Assembly: GCF_021513175.1 (NCBI RefSeq)
Contig: NZ_CP090953.1
Location: 3,716,501 to 3,780,500, forward strand
DNA length: 64,000 nucleotides
Direction of reading: 5' to 3'
Source of the DNA: Sphingomonas sp. S2-65
GTDB lineage: Bacteria > Pseudomonadota > Alphaproteobacteria > Sphingomonadales > Sphingomonadaceae
This document shows positions 1-8,002 of the stretch, in pieces. The notes below the pieces were generated by a model, which was not told the DNA's origin, searched no databases, and saw nothing but the letters and a program-made list of their open reading frames with translations. How positions within the stretch are numbered: the first letter of the stretch is position 1; each line of letters starts with the position of its first letter. The translations under genes and the position numbers were made by a program.

Positions 1-76
1 CCCGGGCGTGACCGCCGAAGAAGTCGCGGCCAAGACCAGTGCGAATTTCGAGCTGGCGGCCCCCATCTCCGCCTGA
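1..76 (+). CDS. 3-oxoacid CoA-transferase subunit B, C-terminal end (partial)
   Basis: Only the last 24 codons are inside the window, read from base 2 to the TGA at 74-76. The tail PGVTAEEVAAKTSANFELA matches the conserved C-terminus of B subunits of succinyl-CoA or 3-oxoadipate:acetate-type CoA-transferases (PcaJ/ScoB type). These move CoA onto a 3-oxoacid in ketone-body or beta-ketoadipate catabolism. The pobA gene next door favours the beta-ketoadipate branch, but with the catalytic part outside the window the exact substrate cannot be read. Confidence 0.7.
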   Translation, partial: PGVTAEEVAAKTSANFELAAPISA

Positions 77-475
77 GCGGGGGCGCACCGAACAGGGCGC
101 TCCCGCGAACGGGCCAGGCGAGACCAGCGCGTAGGATTCGCCTCAACCAACCTTTTGGTTGGTTGAGGAAGTACAGGATTTCTGCGGCCCTTCGGGGTTT
201 TCCGGCGACGTTGATGTTGAGGAAGTTGCGGCCTGTTGAGTGCCCGAGCGGCCCGTAGCGGATGTGGCTGAACGAACATAAAAAGAACAACAGCAGGGCA
301 AATCCTATTTTGCCAGTAAATTGGTTCGTCTTGAAGTGGGTGGATTGCGGACGGGTGGCCTTTGAGAAGGCGGACGGCGATAACCGCCGTTCAGGGCGGC
401 GTCCCCTTTCCCAAAGAGGATGCTATTTTGGGAACAAGCCTAGCATCAGGAGGAGTGGCGAAGGGTTCCGTATTG
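77..475. other. 399-base intergenic stretch with AT-richer segment and palindrome
   Basis: No convincing gene. A plus-strand ORF at 262-531 has poor codon bias and runs into pobA. On the minus strand an open frame without a good start, just after a stop near 411, reads through about 410 down past 150 and includes TNQFTGKIGFALLLFFLCSF. Its codon use around 262-340 is unlike the GC3-rich neighbours. I see no transposase motif. It may be a decayed or transferred fragment. The only clear structure is the inverted repeat at 141-168. Confidence 0.4.
141..168. repeat. Perfect 12-bp inverted repeat, 4-base loop
   Basis: CCTCAACCAACC at 141-152, loop TTTT, then GGTTGGTTGAGG at 157-168. The stem is perfect. 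It lies 65 bases after the CoA-transferase stop and about 300 bases beyond the 3' end of pobA. No T-tract follows on either strand, so it is not a textbook intrinsic terminator. The ACCAACC/GGTTGGT core is the kind of dyad TetR-family proteins bind, and a TetR gene lies at 1738. Operator, terminator or mobile-element remnant cannot be separated by eye. Confidence 0.6.
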
Positions 476-1675
476 CTATGCCATTCCGCGCTGGAAGTCG
501 CTATGAAGCCGCGCAGCTAGGGGCGAACTAAACAGATCGTCTAGCCGGGCACGGGCTATCATCTGACGAAAGACCCCGTGCTGCGTAGCATTGCCACCAT
601 CGTGCATGGTGTCGGTCATCCAGGCACTGAACTCCTGATATTTCCAGACGCGGGGCAGAACCGTAGCGGAGTAGTCGGCAAGCGCCGAACCGTCCTGATC
701 GCGCACAGCGCTCACCAGTGCCTGCGCCAACACGTCGACATCGTAGAGTGCCATGTTCATGCCTTTGGCCCCCGTGGGTGGCACGAGATGGGCGGCGTCG
801 CCCGCCAGATAGAGGTTCTGGAACTGCATCGGCGCATGAACCACGGAGCGGAGCGGCACCACCTCCCGATCAAGGGCGGCCGCATTCTCAATCGTGTCGT
901 CCTGCAGGCGCAAGCGGATTTGATCCCAAATTCGCTCGTCGGACCAGTCCTCTGGTCCGTCACTCAGCTCGCACTGGAGATAATAGCGGCTTCGCTGCGG
1001 CCCGCGTGGAAGCTGTGCAACGAAGCCGTGATCGCTGGCGGCCATTATCGGATGCTCGACGACGGGAGCTTCCACCAGCGCTGCCAGCCACGCATATCCG
1101 AACTCATGGCTGATGGTGGTGAGGACGCCTGCGGGAATGGAAGCCCGGCTGACGCCCCGATCGGCGTCGCAACCGGCGATGTGGCTACAATCGACGACGT
1201 GCTCCTGCTTATCCTGTACATAGCGGACGTTCGGTCGCTGGCCCTCCTCGTTGGTAATCGTCACGTCGGTCACGTCAAATTGGACGTTGCCGCCTCGCAC
1301 GTCGATTAATTCGCGTAGCAGATTGTTGACCAGCATCTGCTGGGTGCAGAAGCGGCCTTCGCTGCCGTCGTCGCCCGCAATCTCAAAAACGCGGCCAACT
1401 CCGTTAATGCGGTAGTCGATCGTCTGCGCAACGGGACCAGCGAGGAGGCGATCGGCAAGACCCCACCGTTCGAACATCCTGACCCCACGAGCGTCCACTA
1501 CGCCGGCACGCTGCCGGACCTCAATATAGGCGCGATCACGTCGCTCAAGGACGACACACGGCACGTTTGCGGTATGCAGGAAGATCGCGAGCGTTAGCCC
1601 GGCCGCCCCTGCGCCGATGATAACGACGGGCGTTTCTTGGGTGATCGGCATGGCGGTTTCCTGTGTGATTTCCAT
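476..1675 (-). CDS. pobA: 4-hydroxybenzoate 3-monooxygenase (FAD)
   Basis: Class A flavoprotein hydroxylase that uses NAD(P)H and O2 to turn 4-hydroxybenzoate into protocatechuate, feeding the beta-ketoadipate pathway. The FAD fold shows GAGAAG near residue 22, RAGV near residue 56 and GDAAHLVPPTGAKGMN near residue 294, all PobA signatures; 399 residues is close to the usual ~394. The first ATG gives MEITQETA, directly followed by MPITQETP, so the start region is a degenerate in-frame duplication. Met9 (1651) is an alternative start. Divergent from a TetR gene across 62 bases, so local control is likely. Residues for substrate binding were not checked one by one. Confidence 0.88.
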   Translation of the reverse strand: MEITQETAMPITQETPVVIIGAGAAGLTLAIFLHTANVPCVVLERRDRAYIEVRQRAGVVDARGVRMFERWGLADRLLAGPVAQTIDYRINGVGRVFEIAGDDGSEGRFCTQQMLVNNLLRELIDVRGGNVQFDVTDVTITNEEGQRPNVRYVQDKQEHVVDCSHIAGCDADRGVSRASIPAGVLTTISHEFGYAWLAALVEAPVVEHPIMAASDHGFVAQLPRGPQRSRYYLQCELSDGPEDWSDERIWDQIRLRLQDDTIENAAALDREVVPLRSVVHAPMQFQNLYLAGDAAHLVPPTGAKGMNMALYDVDVLAQALVSAVRDQDGSALADYSATVLPRVWKYQEFSAWMTDTMHDGGNATQHGVFRQMIARARLDDLFSSPLAARLHSDFQRGMA

Positions 1676-1737
1676 GCTGCGAATATATAAGCTATGGCTT
1701 GCATTCGCTAATCACATACGGATCGGGAGCCGGGTGC

Positions 1738-2355
1738 ATGCCGCGCAAACCCAATATCGCCTCGAAAAAACAACCGCGGCAGTCCCGCTCGATCGCCACA
1801 GTGGCGGCGATCGTAGAGGCGGCTACTTACATTCTGAGCCGTGGTGGCCTGGCGGATTTCACCTCCAACAAGGTCGCCGAGCGCGCCGGAGTGAACGTCG
1901 CATCCTTCTATCAGTACTTCCCGAACAAGGAGGCGCTGCTCTTCCACATCGTCCAACGTACATGGGACGAGCAGCTTGCGCGCTTGGAACCCATCCTAAC
2001 GAGCGGAGACGCGAGTCCTGCGGACCGACTGCGAGCATTTGTGCGGGAGTTGATGCTGGTCGAAGCGGCAGAGGCGGAGCTGCGGCGCGGAATGCGCGCC
2101 GCTTCCGTAGAATTGCATGACACGCCCGAGTTCAAGGCGCTGCTGGCGCGTGGGACCGCCCTGTTCAATGGCTTCCTTACCGACGCTCTGGGCGCGCGCG
2201 TCCCCGACGCGCTTGACTTCACGGTTGAGACGATCGCCATCCTCATCACCAGTTTCACTGAACGAGCGACTGACGAGCGGCGAGCGAGGGACCACCTTCT
2301 CCGACAGGCTGACTTCCTCGCCGAATTGCTGATCGCGCGCTTTGATCTCTCCTAG
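1738..2355 (+). CDS. TetR-family transcriptional regulator
   Basis: Protein of 205 residues with an N-terminal helix-turn-helix (VAERAGVNVASFYQYF, about residues 46-61) and an all-helical C-terminal ligand domain, normal TetR length. An ATG 39 bases upstream would add 13 residues; I chose MPRKPN because the basic start precedes the first helix as in relatives. Transcribed away from pobA, so it probably controls pobA and perhaps itself. The 62-base gap holds GCGAAT at 1679-1684 and ATTCGC at 1703-1708, a weak inverted repeat. PobA regulators are more often AraC or IclR type, so the ligand is not known. Confidence 0.85.
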   Translation: MPRKPNIASKKQPRQSRSIATVAAIVEAATYILSRGGLADFTSNKVAERAGVNVASFYQYFPNKEALLFHIVQRTWDEQLARLEPILTSGDASPADRLRAFVRELMLVEAAEAELRRGMRAASVELHDTPEFKALLARGTALFNGFLTDALGARVPDALDFTVETIAILITSFTERATDERRARDHLLRQADFLAELLIARFDLS

Positions 2356-2562
2356 CCGCAATCCCACAAACGAACCCGTAGTGGGAAAGTCGCCCTGCCG
2401 ATCGCGCCTACAGGCGTCCGGGGCATCCGTTTCCCAGGATCTGTTCCCGATTGCTCTTTCCCGAAATTGCACTTCGAAGATGAAGAAACGGGAATGATTG
2501 CGCTAAACGAATGGCTGCTTTCGGGAACACAGATTGCCTACCTGAACGTTCGGGTTTGGGCG

Positions 2563-2816
2563 TTACCTGTCCTTCTCATGTGCCAAATCGTCTAGCAGCT
2601 TAGAAAGCTGCCGCCTGCGTGATGGCGCATAGGCTGGGTCCTTCGCCCGGATGTCGTCGTCATCGGCCCAGTAGCTCAGGCAAGCCATGCTTTCCGCTCA
2701 GCGCCTCGCAGCCGCGCCGGGTCGGCGATGCCGGCGTCCAGCTCTTCGTTTGTCACGTCGCCGCCGTCGATGACATGGCGGAGGCTGCTGATCGGGAAGG
2801 CCCGGGCGTCGGTCAC
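2563..2816 (-). pseudogene. Small conserved-looking gene split by an apparent one-base frameshift
   Basis: From a GTG at 2816 one frame reads 46 codons (VTDARAFPISSLRHVIDGG ... ERKAWLA) to TGA at 2678-2676. From an ATG at 2688 the next frame reads 41 codons, MACLSYWADDDDIRAKD through LLDDLAHEKDR, to TAA at 2565-2563. Both halves have strong GC3 bias. Adding one C near 2677-2680 would fuse them as KAWLALSYWADDDDIRAKD, a smooth ~85-residue protein. The simplest reading is one small gene with a single-base deletion, or a sequencing error. A coupled overlapping pair is possible. Family not recognised. Confidence 0.55.
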
Positions 2817-2969
2817 GCCAGCAACCTGCCCGAGCGTTGCGCGCCCGGCAATGGCCGCTATTAGTCCGCAACTTTCCTCGCGGCCCACAAGGCAAAATGC
2901 CCAACGAGCAGCCCTCTGATAATTGCGTGATGGGTTGCCCCTGCGAACGTTTGTATTAAAGCGCGGCGC

Positions 2970-4412
2970 ATGTCCACGCAACCGCGCACCTTGTACGAGA
3001 AGATCTGGGCCGACCATGTCGTCGAACGCCGGGATGACGGCACCTGCCTGCTGTATATCGACCGACACCTCGTCCACGAAGTCACCAGTCCGCAGGCTTT
3101 CGCCGGGCTGCGTGCGGCCGGGCGCCGGCTGCGCCGTCCCGATCTCACGCTGGCGGTCCCCGACCATAATCTGCCGACGACCGCCCGGGTCGACGCGAAC
3201 GGACAGCCGCTGCCGATCGCCGACCCTGCCAGCGCGGATCAGCTTTCCGCGTTGCGCGCCAACGTCGCCGAATTCGGCGTGCCGTATATCGACGCGCTCG
3301 ATGCGCGGCAGGGGATCGTGCATGTCGTCGGTCCCGAACAAGGCTTCACGCTGCCAGGCACCACGCTGGTCTGCGGCGACAGCCACACCTCGGCGCACGG
3401 CGCGCTCGGCGCGCTGGCGTTCGGCATCGGCACGTCCGAGGTCGAGCATGTCATGGCGACTCAGACGCTGCTGCTCAGCCCGTCCAGGACCCTGGAGATC
3501 CGCGTCGACGGGACGCTGGGGTACGGCGTCAGCCCCAAGGATGTGGTGCTTGCGATAATCGGCAGGATCGGCGCGGCCGGCGGCACCGGCTATGTCATCG
3601 AATTCACCGGCGAAGTGATCCGCGCGATGTCGGTCGAGGGGCGACTGACCGTGTCCAACATGTCGATTGAGGGTGGGGCCCGTTCGGGGCTGATCGCGCC
3701 GGATGAGACGACCTTCGACTATCTCAAGGGCCGGCCGCTCGCGCCCAAGGGTGAGGCTTGGGACAAGGCGCTGGCCTATTGGCGCACGCTGCCGAGCGAT
3801 CCCGGCGCGCGCTACGACGCCACCGTGCGGCTCCACGCCAGCGACATCGCGCCGTCGCTCACCTGGGGCACTAGCCCCGAGGATGTGGTGCCGATCACTG
3901 GCGCGGTGCCCGATCCCGAAAGCTTCGCCGATCCGTCCAAGCGCGTCGCGGCGCAGAAGTCGCTCGACTATATGGGCCTCACCGCGGGCACCCGGATGCA
4001 GGACATCGGCATCGAGCATGTCTTCATCGGCAGTTGCACCAACAGCCGGATCGAGGATCTGCGCGCCGCCGCGTCGGTGGTGAAGGGCCACCATGTCGCC
4101 GACCGCGTGCGCCAGGCGCTGATCGTGCCGGGTTCCGGGCTGGTGAAGCGCCAGGCCGAGGCCGAGGGGCTGGATCGCATCTTCGTCGAGGCCGGTTTCG
4201 AGTGGCGCGAGCCCGGCTGCTCGATGTGCCTGGCGATGAACCCGGACAAGGTGCCGGCCGGCGAACGTTGCGCTTCCACTTCGAACCGCAATTTCGTAGG
4301 GCGGCAGGGTCCGGGCGCGCGGACACACCTCGTCTCGCCGGCAATGGCCGCGGCGGCGGCGGTGACCGGGCGCTTGACCGACGTCAGGGACTTGATGGCG
4401 GCGGACGCGTGA
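2970..4412 (+). CDS. leuC: 3-isopropylmalate dehydratase, large subunit
   Basis: Aconitase-family enzyme that isomerises 2-isopropylmalate to 3-isopropylmalate in leucine biosynthesis, as a heterodimer with LeuD. The 480 residues carry the three [4Fe-4S] ligands, C356 in [11 protein letters not shown] and C417/C420 in CSMC, at the expected spacing, plus the [13 protein letters not shown] motif near residue 136. The ATG is preceded by no strong ribosome site; [13 protein letters not shown] is the normal family start. The leuD partner lies 174 bases downstream, with a small lipoprotein gene in between. Confidence 0.96.
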   Translation: MSTQPRTLYEKIWADHVVERRDDGTCLLYIDRHLVHEVTSPQAFAGLRAAGRRLRRPDLTLAVPDHNLPTTARVDANGQPLPIADPASADQLSALRANVAEFGVPYIDALDARQGIVHVVGPEQGFTLPGTTLVCGDSHTSAHGALGALAFGIGTSEVEHVMATQTLLLSPSRTLEIRVDGTLGYGVSPKDVVLAIIGRIGAAGGTGYVIEFTGEVIRAMSVEGRLTVSNMSIEGGARSGLIAPDETTFDYLKGRPLAPKGEAWDKALAYWRTLPSDPGARYDATVRLHASDIAPSLTWGTSPEDVVPITGAVPDPESFADPSKRVAAQKSLDYMGLTAGTRMQDIGIEHVFIGSCTNSRIEDLRAAASVVKGHHVADRVRQALIVPGSGLVKRQAEAEGLDRIFVEAGFEWREPGCSMCLAMNPDKVPAGERCASTSNRNFVGRQGPGARTHLVSPAMAAAAAVTGRLTDVRDLMAADA

Positions 4413-4424
4413 GGGGTTTTACAC

Positions 4425-4544
4425 ATGAAGCGGGCGCTCTACGCACTCATCATCGGCACCGTCCTGAGCGGCTGTGCCGCCGCCTATGCTTCGGCGCAGG
4501 GCAAGCGGGCACCCGTGTCCTCGGACACGCCCACCACACGCTGA
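4425..4544 (+). CDS. Tiny putative lipoprotein between leuC and leuD
   Basis: A 39-residue frame with a classic lipoprotein signal: MKRALYALIIGT then lipobox LSGC at residues 14-17, leaving a mature peptide of about 23 residues rich in Ala, Ser, Thr and Lys. The ATG comes 12 bases after the leuC stop and the gene ends 42 bases before leuD, so it should be cotranscribed. Codon bias fits the neighbourhood. No family recognised. Coding is inferred from the lipobox and spacing; the function is unknown. Confidence 0.6.
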   Translation: MKRALYALIIGTVLSGCAAAYASAQGKRAPVSSDTPTTR

Positions 4545-4586
4545 TTTCCGCCGGGCTTCGCGCTGCGGCGTCTCAAGGAGCCTGAC

Positions 4587-5216
4587 ATGGAGCCCGTCCG
4601 CCAGGTCGAGGGGCGCGCCTATCCGTGGGGCGCCAAGAACATCGACACCGACATCATCATCCCCGCGCATTGGCTCAAGACCACTACGCGCGAAGGGCTG
4701 GGCAGGGGCGCGTTCGAGACGGTGCGCGCGCAGCCGGGCAACGTGTTCGACGATCCCCGCTATGCCGGCGCGCCGGTGCTCGTCGCCGGCGACAATTTCG
4801 GGTGCGGGTCGAGCCGCGAACATGCCGCCTGGGCGCTCGCCGACATGGGCGTCAAGGCAGTGATCGCGCCGAGCTTTTCGGACATTTTCTCCGGAAACGC
4901 GTTCAAGAACGGCATTGTCGCGGTGGTTTTGCCGCAGGAAGCGGTGGATCGCCTGGTCGAAGTGGCGAGAACCGACGCGATCACCGTCGACCTCGAGACG
5001 ATGACGGTCACCACTCCCTATCAGGACCGCTTCGCCTTCAGCCTGGATCCGTTCCGCCGCCAATGTCTGCTGGAAGGGCTGGACGAGATCGGCCTGACGC
5101 TGGCACAAGATACCGCGATTTCGAAATTCGAGGCCGGCGTCGCCGACGAACGGCCCTGGATCGCGGTAGGAGGCGGGGATGCGAGCATTACTGTCACGGG
5201 CGCCGGGCGGACCTGA
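4587..5216 (+). CDS. leuD: 3-isopropylmalate dehydratase, small subunit
   Basis: Swivelling-domain partner of LeuC. The 209-residue protein has the family landmarks [10 protein letters not shown] near residue 19 and [13 protein letters not shown] near residue 69, the loop that shapes substrate specificity, and normal length. AAGGAG lies 11 bases before the ATG (CAAGGAGCCTGAC). The 3' end overlaps the following quinone oxidoreductase by 38 bases in another frame. Confidence 0.95.
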   Translation: MEPVRQVEGRAYPWGAKNIDTDIIIPAHWLKTTTREGLGRGAFETVRAQPGNVFDDPRYAGAPVLVAGDNFGCGSSREHAAWALADMGVKAVIAPSFSDIFSGNAFKNGIVAVVLPQEAVDRLVEVARTDAITVDLETMTVTTPYQDRFAFSLDPFRRQCLLEGLDEIGLTLAQDTAISKFEAGVADERPWIAVGGGDASITVTGAGRT

Positions 5217-6213
5217 AACTCTAACCCTGGCCGATGTGCCGGATCCGGTGCCGGGCAAGGGCCAGGTACTGGTCTCGGTCCGCGCCTGCGCGATCAACTA
5301 TCCCGACGTCCTGATCATCGCGGACAAATACCAGTTCAAGCCAACCCGCCCCTTCGCCCCCGGCGGCGAGATCGCCGGGGTGATCGAGGCCGTCAACGAG
5401 AGCGTCACCGGCTGGTCGGTGGGCGACCGCGTGATCGCCGTCATCGGCCATGGCGGCTTGGCCACAAAGGTCGCGATCGGCGCGGATCAGCTGTTTCGCC
5501 TGCCCGACGAGCGCAACTTCGAGGAAGGGGCGGCGTTGCTGCTCACTTATGCCACCGCCATCCACGCGCTGCTCGACCGGGGGCAGTTGCGCACGGGGCA
5601 GACCTTGCTGGTGCTCGGAGCCGCCGGCGGCGTGGGCCTGGCCGCGATCGAACTGGGCAAGGCGTTCGGTGCCACCGTGGTGGCGGCAGTCTCGTCGGAG
5701 GAGAAGGCGCAGGCTGCGCGCGACGCAGGCGCCGACCGGGTCCTCATCTATCCTCGCGCACCGTTCGACAAGGCGCAGTCCAAGGCGCTGAGCGAAGCCT
5801 TCAAGGACGCCGTCGGACCGGCCGGTGCAGACGTGATCTTCGATCCGGTAGGCGGGGACTATGCCGAGCCGGCACTGCGCGCGATCGGCTGGGAAGGGCG
5901 CTACCTGGTGGTCGGCTTTCCGGCCGGCATCCCCAAGCTGCCGCTGAACCTGACACTGCTGAAAAGCTGCGACGTGTGCGGCGTGTTTTGGGGAGCGTTC
6001 GCCGCGCGCGACCCGCAGGCGAACGCCGAGCATGTCGAGCGGTTGTTTAGCCTTTGGAGCGAAGGGCGGATATCGCCGCGCGTTACCGCGACTTTCGCGC
6101 TGGAAGATGCGGGAGTCGCGATCGCGAAGATGGCGAACCGGGAGGCGGTCGGGAAGCTGGTGATAACGGTCGAGCAATCCGGTCCTGGCTCGGCCGGCAC
6201 GGAGCAACGCTAG
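5179..6213 (+). CDS. NADPH:quinone oxidoreductase family (zinc-free MDR)
   Basis: Medium-chain dehydrogenase/reductase of 344 residues. The N-terminal GroES-like domain is followed by the Rossmann motif GAAGGVG at 147-153. Zinc ligands of true alcohol dehydrogenases are absent, as in quinone oxidoreductase (QorA) and crotonyl/acryloyl-CoA reductase-like members. The start [15 protein letters not shown] is the canonical family start, so the 38-base overlap with leuD is real rather than a mis-chosen ATG. It probably reduces quinones or enones with NADPH. Substrate is not predictable. Confidence 0.88.
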   Translation: MRALLSRAPGGPETLTLADVPDPVPGKGQVLVSVRACAINYPDVLIIADKYQFKPTRPFAPGGEIAGVIEAVNESVTGWSVGDRVIAVIGHGGLATKVAIGADQLFRLPDERNFEEGAALLLTYATAIHALLDRGQLRTGQTLLVLGAAGGVGLAAIELGKAFGATVVAAVSSEEKAQAARDAGADRVLIYPRAPFDKAQSKALSEAFKDAVGPAGADVIFDPVGGDYAEPALRAIGWEGRYLVVGFPAGIPKLPLNLTLLKSCDVCGVFWGAFAARDPQANAEHVERLFSLWSEGRISPRVTATFALEDAGVAIAKMANREAVGKLVITVEQSGPGSAGTEQR

Positions 6214-6276
6214 TTGCCTTGCCTTCCTGCCCCCCCTATCTCCGGCGAAACGGCATTAAAGGGTTGGAAAAAGCAC

Positions 6277-6600
6277 ATGACCACTTTCGACGATCGCGAG
6301 CGGGCGTTCGAGGCGAAGTTCGCGCGTGACGAGGAAATGGCCTTTCGTGTCATCGCCCGGCGCAACCGGCTGCTGGGGCAGTGGGCCGCCTCCAAGATGA
6401 AGCTGACCCCGGAGGAGACCGAGGCCTATGCCAAGGCCGTGGTGCACGCCGAGTTCGAGGAAGCCGGTGACGAGGACGTCATCCGCAAGCTGCTGGGCGA
6501 TCTGACCGCTGCGGGCGTCGAAGTCGATGACGGCGCGATCCGTGCCGCCCTTGCCGAGCAGACCATCGAAGCGCGGCGCCAGCTGATGGAAGCGCAGTAA
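6277..6600 (+). CDS. DUF1476 protein, F1-ATPase inhibitor zeta subunit
   Basis: 107-residue, mostly helical, charged protein of the alphaproteobacterial zeta family (DUF1476). The Paracoccus member inserts into F1-ATPase and blocks ATP hydrolysis. The family pattern is visible in MTTFDDRERAFEAKFA at the start and RNRLLGQWAA around residues 29-38. The ATG at 6277 was preferred over an upstream in-frame one at 6214 because it matches family length. It starts the run zeta-bolA-grxD, with one base separating it from bolA. Confidence 0.85.
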   Translation: MTTFDDRERAFEAKFARDEEMAFRVIARRNRLLGQWAASKMKLTPEETEAYAKAVVHAEFEEAGDEDVIRKLLGDLTAAGVEVDDGAIRAALAEQTIEARRQLMEAQ

Positions 6601-6601
6601 G

Positions 6602-6841
6602 ATGGGCATGGCCGCGGCCGAGATCGAGGCGCTGATCGTGGCGGGCATACCCGGCGCGCGGGTCGAGATCACCGATCTGGCCGGGGATGGCGACCACTAT
6701 GCAGCGCGGGTTGTCGCCCCCATGTTCAAGGGGATGCCGCGCGTGCGCCAGCACCAGGCGGTTTATGCTGCGCTCGGCGGGCGCATGGGCGGCGTGCTCC
6801 ACGCGCTCCAGCTGACCACCGAAGCGCCTGTCGAGGAGTGA
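6602..6841 (+). CDS. BolA/IbaG-family protein
   Basis: 79 residues with the BolA class II KH-like fold. The family core FKGMPRVRQHQAVYAAL sits near residue 42, with conserved His in RQHQ. BolA proteins pair with CGFS glutaredoxins to bind or pass on a [2Fe-2S] cluster. The downstream gene is exactly such a glutaredoxin, starting immediately after the stop, so the two products are very likely partners. Confidence 0.9.
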   Translation: MGMAAAEIEALIVAGIPGARVEITDLAGDGDHYAARVVAPMFKGMPRVRQHQAVYAALGGRMGGVLHALQLTTEAPVEE

Positions 6842-7180
6842 ATGCAAATGACCGATGACGTGCAGGGCCGGCTTCAGGGCCTGGTAGAGCAGAACGACGT
6901 GCTGCTGTTCATGAAGGGCAGCCCGCTATTCCCGCAATGCGGCTTCTCCAGCCGTGCGGTGGCGATCCTCAACCATCTCGGCGTCGCCTTCGAGAGCGTC
7001 GATGTGCTGCAGGATCAGGGCATTCGTCAGGGCATCAAGGCGTTCTCCGACTGGCCGACCATCCCGCAGCTCTATGTGAAGGGCGAATTCGTCGGTGGTT
7101 CGGACATCATGATGGAGATGTACGAAAGCGGCGAACTCGCGCAGCTGCTGACCGAGAACGGGCTGGCGGCACAGGCCTGA
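6842..7180 (+). CDS. grxD: Monothiol glutaredoxin, Grx4 family
   Basis: 112-residue CGFS-type glutaredoxin. C33 in PQCGFSS is the cluster-binding residue; WPTIPQLYVKGEFVGGSDI (about residues 76-94) carries the cis-Pro loop and the GG-S/D glutathione-binding motif. It carries [2Fe-2S] clusters and works with BolA in iron-sulfur delivery and iron sensing. The ATG directly follows the bolA stop; Met3 is an equally good start. It closes the three-gene run. Confidence 0.94.
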   Translation: MQMTDDVQGRLQGLVEQNDVLLFMKGSPLFPQCGFSSRAVAILNHLGVAFESVDVLQDQGIRQGIKAFSDWPTIPQLYVKGEFVGGSDIMMEMYESGELAQLLTENGLAAQA

Positions 7181-7359
7181 AGCTCTTTCCAGAATTTCGT
7201 CGCCCCGGCCATCGGCGCGGCCCGGTGTTGTGAAGCCGTAGGCGGGAACTAGCCCGCTGCGACGCTTGCGACAGCTGGGCCGTGAACCGGGTCCGGGGCG
7301 ACTTACTATGCGAACGAATCCAGGCGCTACGCGCGGTTCCCGCGAACTCTGCTGGTTGT

Positions 7360-7444
7360 GAGGGCACCCGGGGCGGGTGGGCCGACGCGAGACCGGAGAG
7401 CTGGTCGACCCACCCTAATGAAGCGATGAACGCTCGGGTGCCTC
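7360..7444. ncRNA. Candidate structured RNA element (nested helices)
   Basis: An outer helix pairs GAGGGCACCCG (7360-7370) with CGGGTGCCTC (7435-7444), with one bulged G. Inside, GGGTGGGCCGAC (7375-7386) pairs with GTCGACCCACCC (7404-7415), with one C-A mismatch and a 17-base loop. Two consecutive GC-rich helices in a 450-base gene-free gap suggest a small RNA or long-range transcript structure. I could not match it to 6S, SRP, RNase P or tmRNA sequence. Strand is undecided. Confidence 0.35.
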
Positions 7445-7582
7445 TTACTCTGCACTCCTCATGCCAACTTTGCCCACCCACGCATTTCTGCGGCGGGCGA
7501 TGGTTAACGGCGTTCTGCGCGATCTCCAAACTGTAAGCTAATCCGACGGTTCGTCGAAGCTGCGGGTCTGTAAAAACCTCTT

Positions 7583-7620
7583 GACTACGCGTGTAGTCAT
7601 GGCTGATTACATGCGTAGTC
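7583..7620 (+). promoter_or_regulatory. Two BlaI-type operators over the blaI promoter
   Basis: Box 1, GACTACGCGTGTAGTC (7583-7598), and box 2, GATTACATGCGTAGTC (7605-7620), are 16-bp dyads of the TACTAC/GTAGTA type recognised by BlaI/MecI/CopY repressors, 22 bp centre to centre. A TTGACT (7581-7586) and TGATTA (7604-7609) with 17-bp spacing form a plausible promoter, so box 1 covers -35 and box 2 covers -10. The start codon of blaI is 14 bases downstream. This implies autoregulation of blaI and the downstream protease gene. Confidence 0.8.
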
Positions 7621-7633
7621 GGAAGAGGGACTC

Positions 7634-8002
7634 ATGACCGAGCGTATCAGCGAAGCCGAACATGCCGTGATGGAGGTCCTGTGGGAGGAAGCGCCCCTGA
7701 CTGCCCAGGAAGTGGCGGAGCGCGTGCCCGAGACCCGCAGCTGGAGCGCCAACACGGTCAAGACGCTGCTCGGACGGCTGCTCGCCAAGAATATCATCGC
7801 GCATGAGGAGGACGGCCGCCGATATCGCTATCGGCCGCTGGTAGCGCGGGGAGACTATGTCGCAGGCGAGTCGCGGCGACTGATGGACCGGTTGTTCGGT
7901 GGCAAGCTGACCCCGCTCGTCGCGCACCTCGCCGAGCGCGACCAGATCACCGACCAGGACATTGCCGAGATCGAGGCCCTCTTGAAGGAGCTGAAGTCAT
8001 GA
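7634..8002 (+). CDS. blaI: BlaI/MecI/CopY-family repressor
   Basis: 122-residue winged-helix repressor. The N-terminal ISEAEHAVMEVLWEEAPLT and the recognition region SWSANTVKTLLGRLLAKN are typical; the C-terminal helices dimerise. In the family the partner M56 protease triggers cleavage of the repressor when a ligand is sensed. GGAAGAGGGA precedes the ATG by 3 bases. The 3' end overlaps the M56 gene by four bases (ATGA), showing translational coupling. No beta-lactamase gene is adjacent, so the regulated target beyond this pair is unknown. Confidence 0.9.
   Translation: MTERISEAEHAVMEVLWEEAPLTAQEVAERVPETRSWSANTVKTLLGRLLAKNIIAHEEDGRRYRYRPLVARGDYVAGESRRLMDRLFGGKLTPLVAHLAERDQITDQDIAEIEALLKELKS

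Larger units (their letters stand above)
7181..7633. other. 453-base intergenic stretch before blaI
   Basis: No protein gene that I can support. A minus-strand frame at 7107-7529 runs into grxD and has no family look. The stretch holds two things: a strong nested hairpin at 7360-7444 and, at its right end, the blaI promoter with two operators (7583-7620). Confidence 0.5.

Noticed and set aside
262..531. 89-codon plus-strand ORF beside pobA
   Set aside because: Overlaps the pobA 3' end, poor codon bias and no ribosome site.
2676..4328. 550-codon minus-strand open frame over leuC
   Set aside because: Antisense shadow in high-GC DNA; leuC is unmistakable and the reverse frame has no family look. 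Only its 3' end (2676-2816) has independent support and is reported as the split gene.
7181..7530. 6S, SRP or tmRNA in the gap before blaI
   Set aside because: Helices exist but no conserved SRP tetraloop region, tmRNA tag or 6S context is seen.
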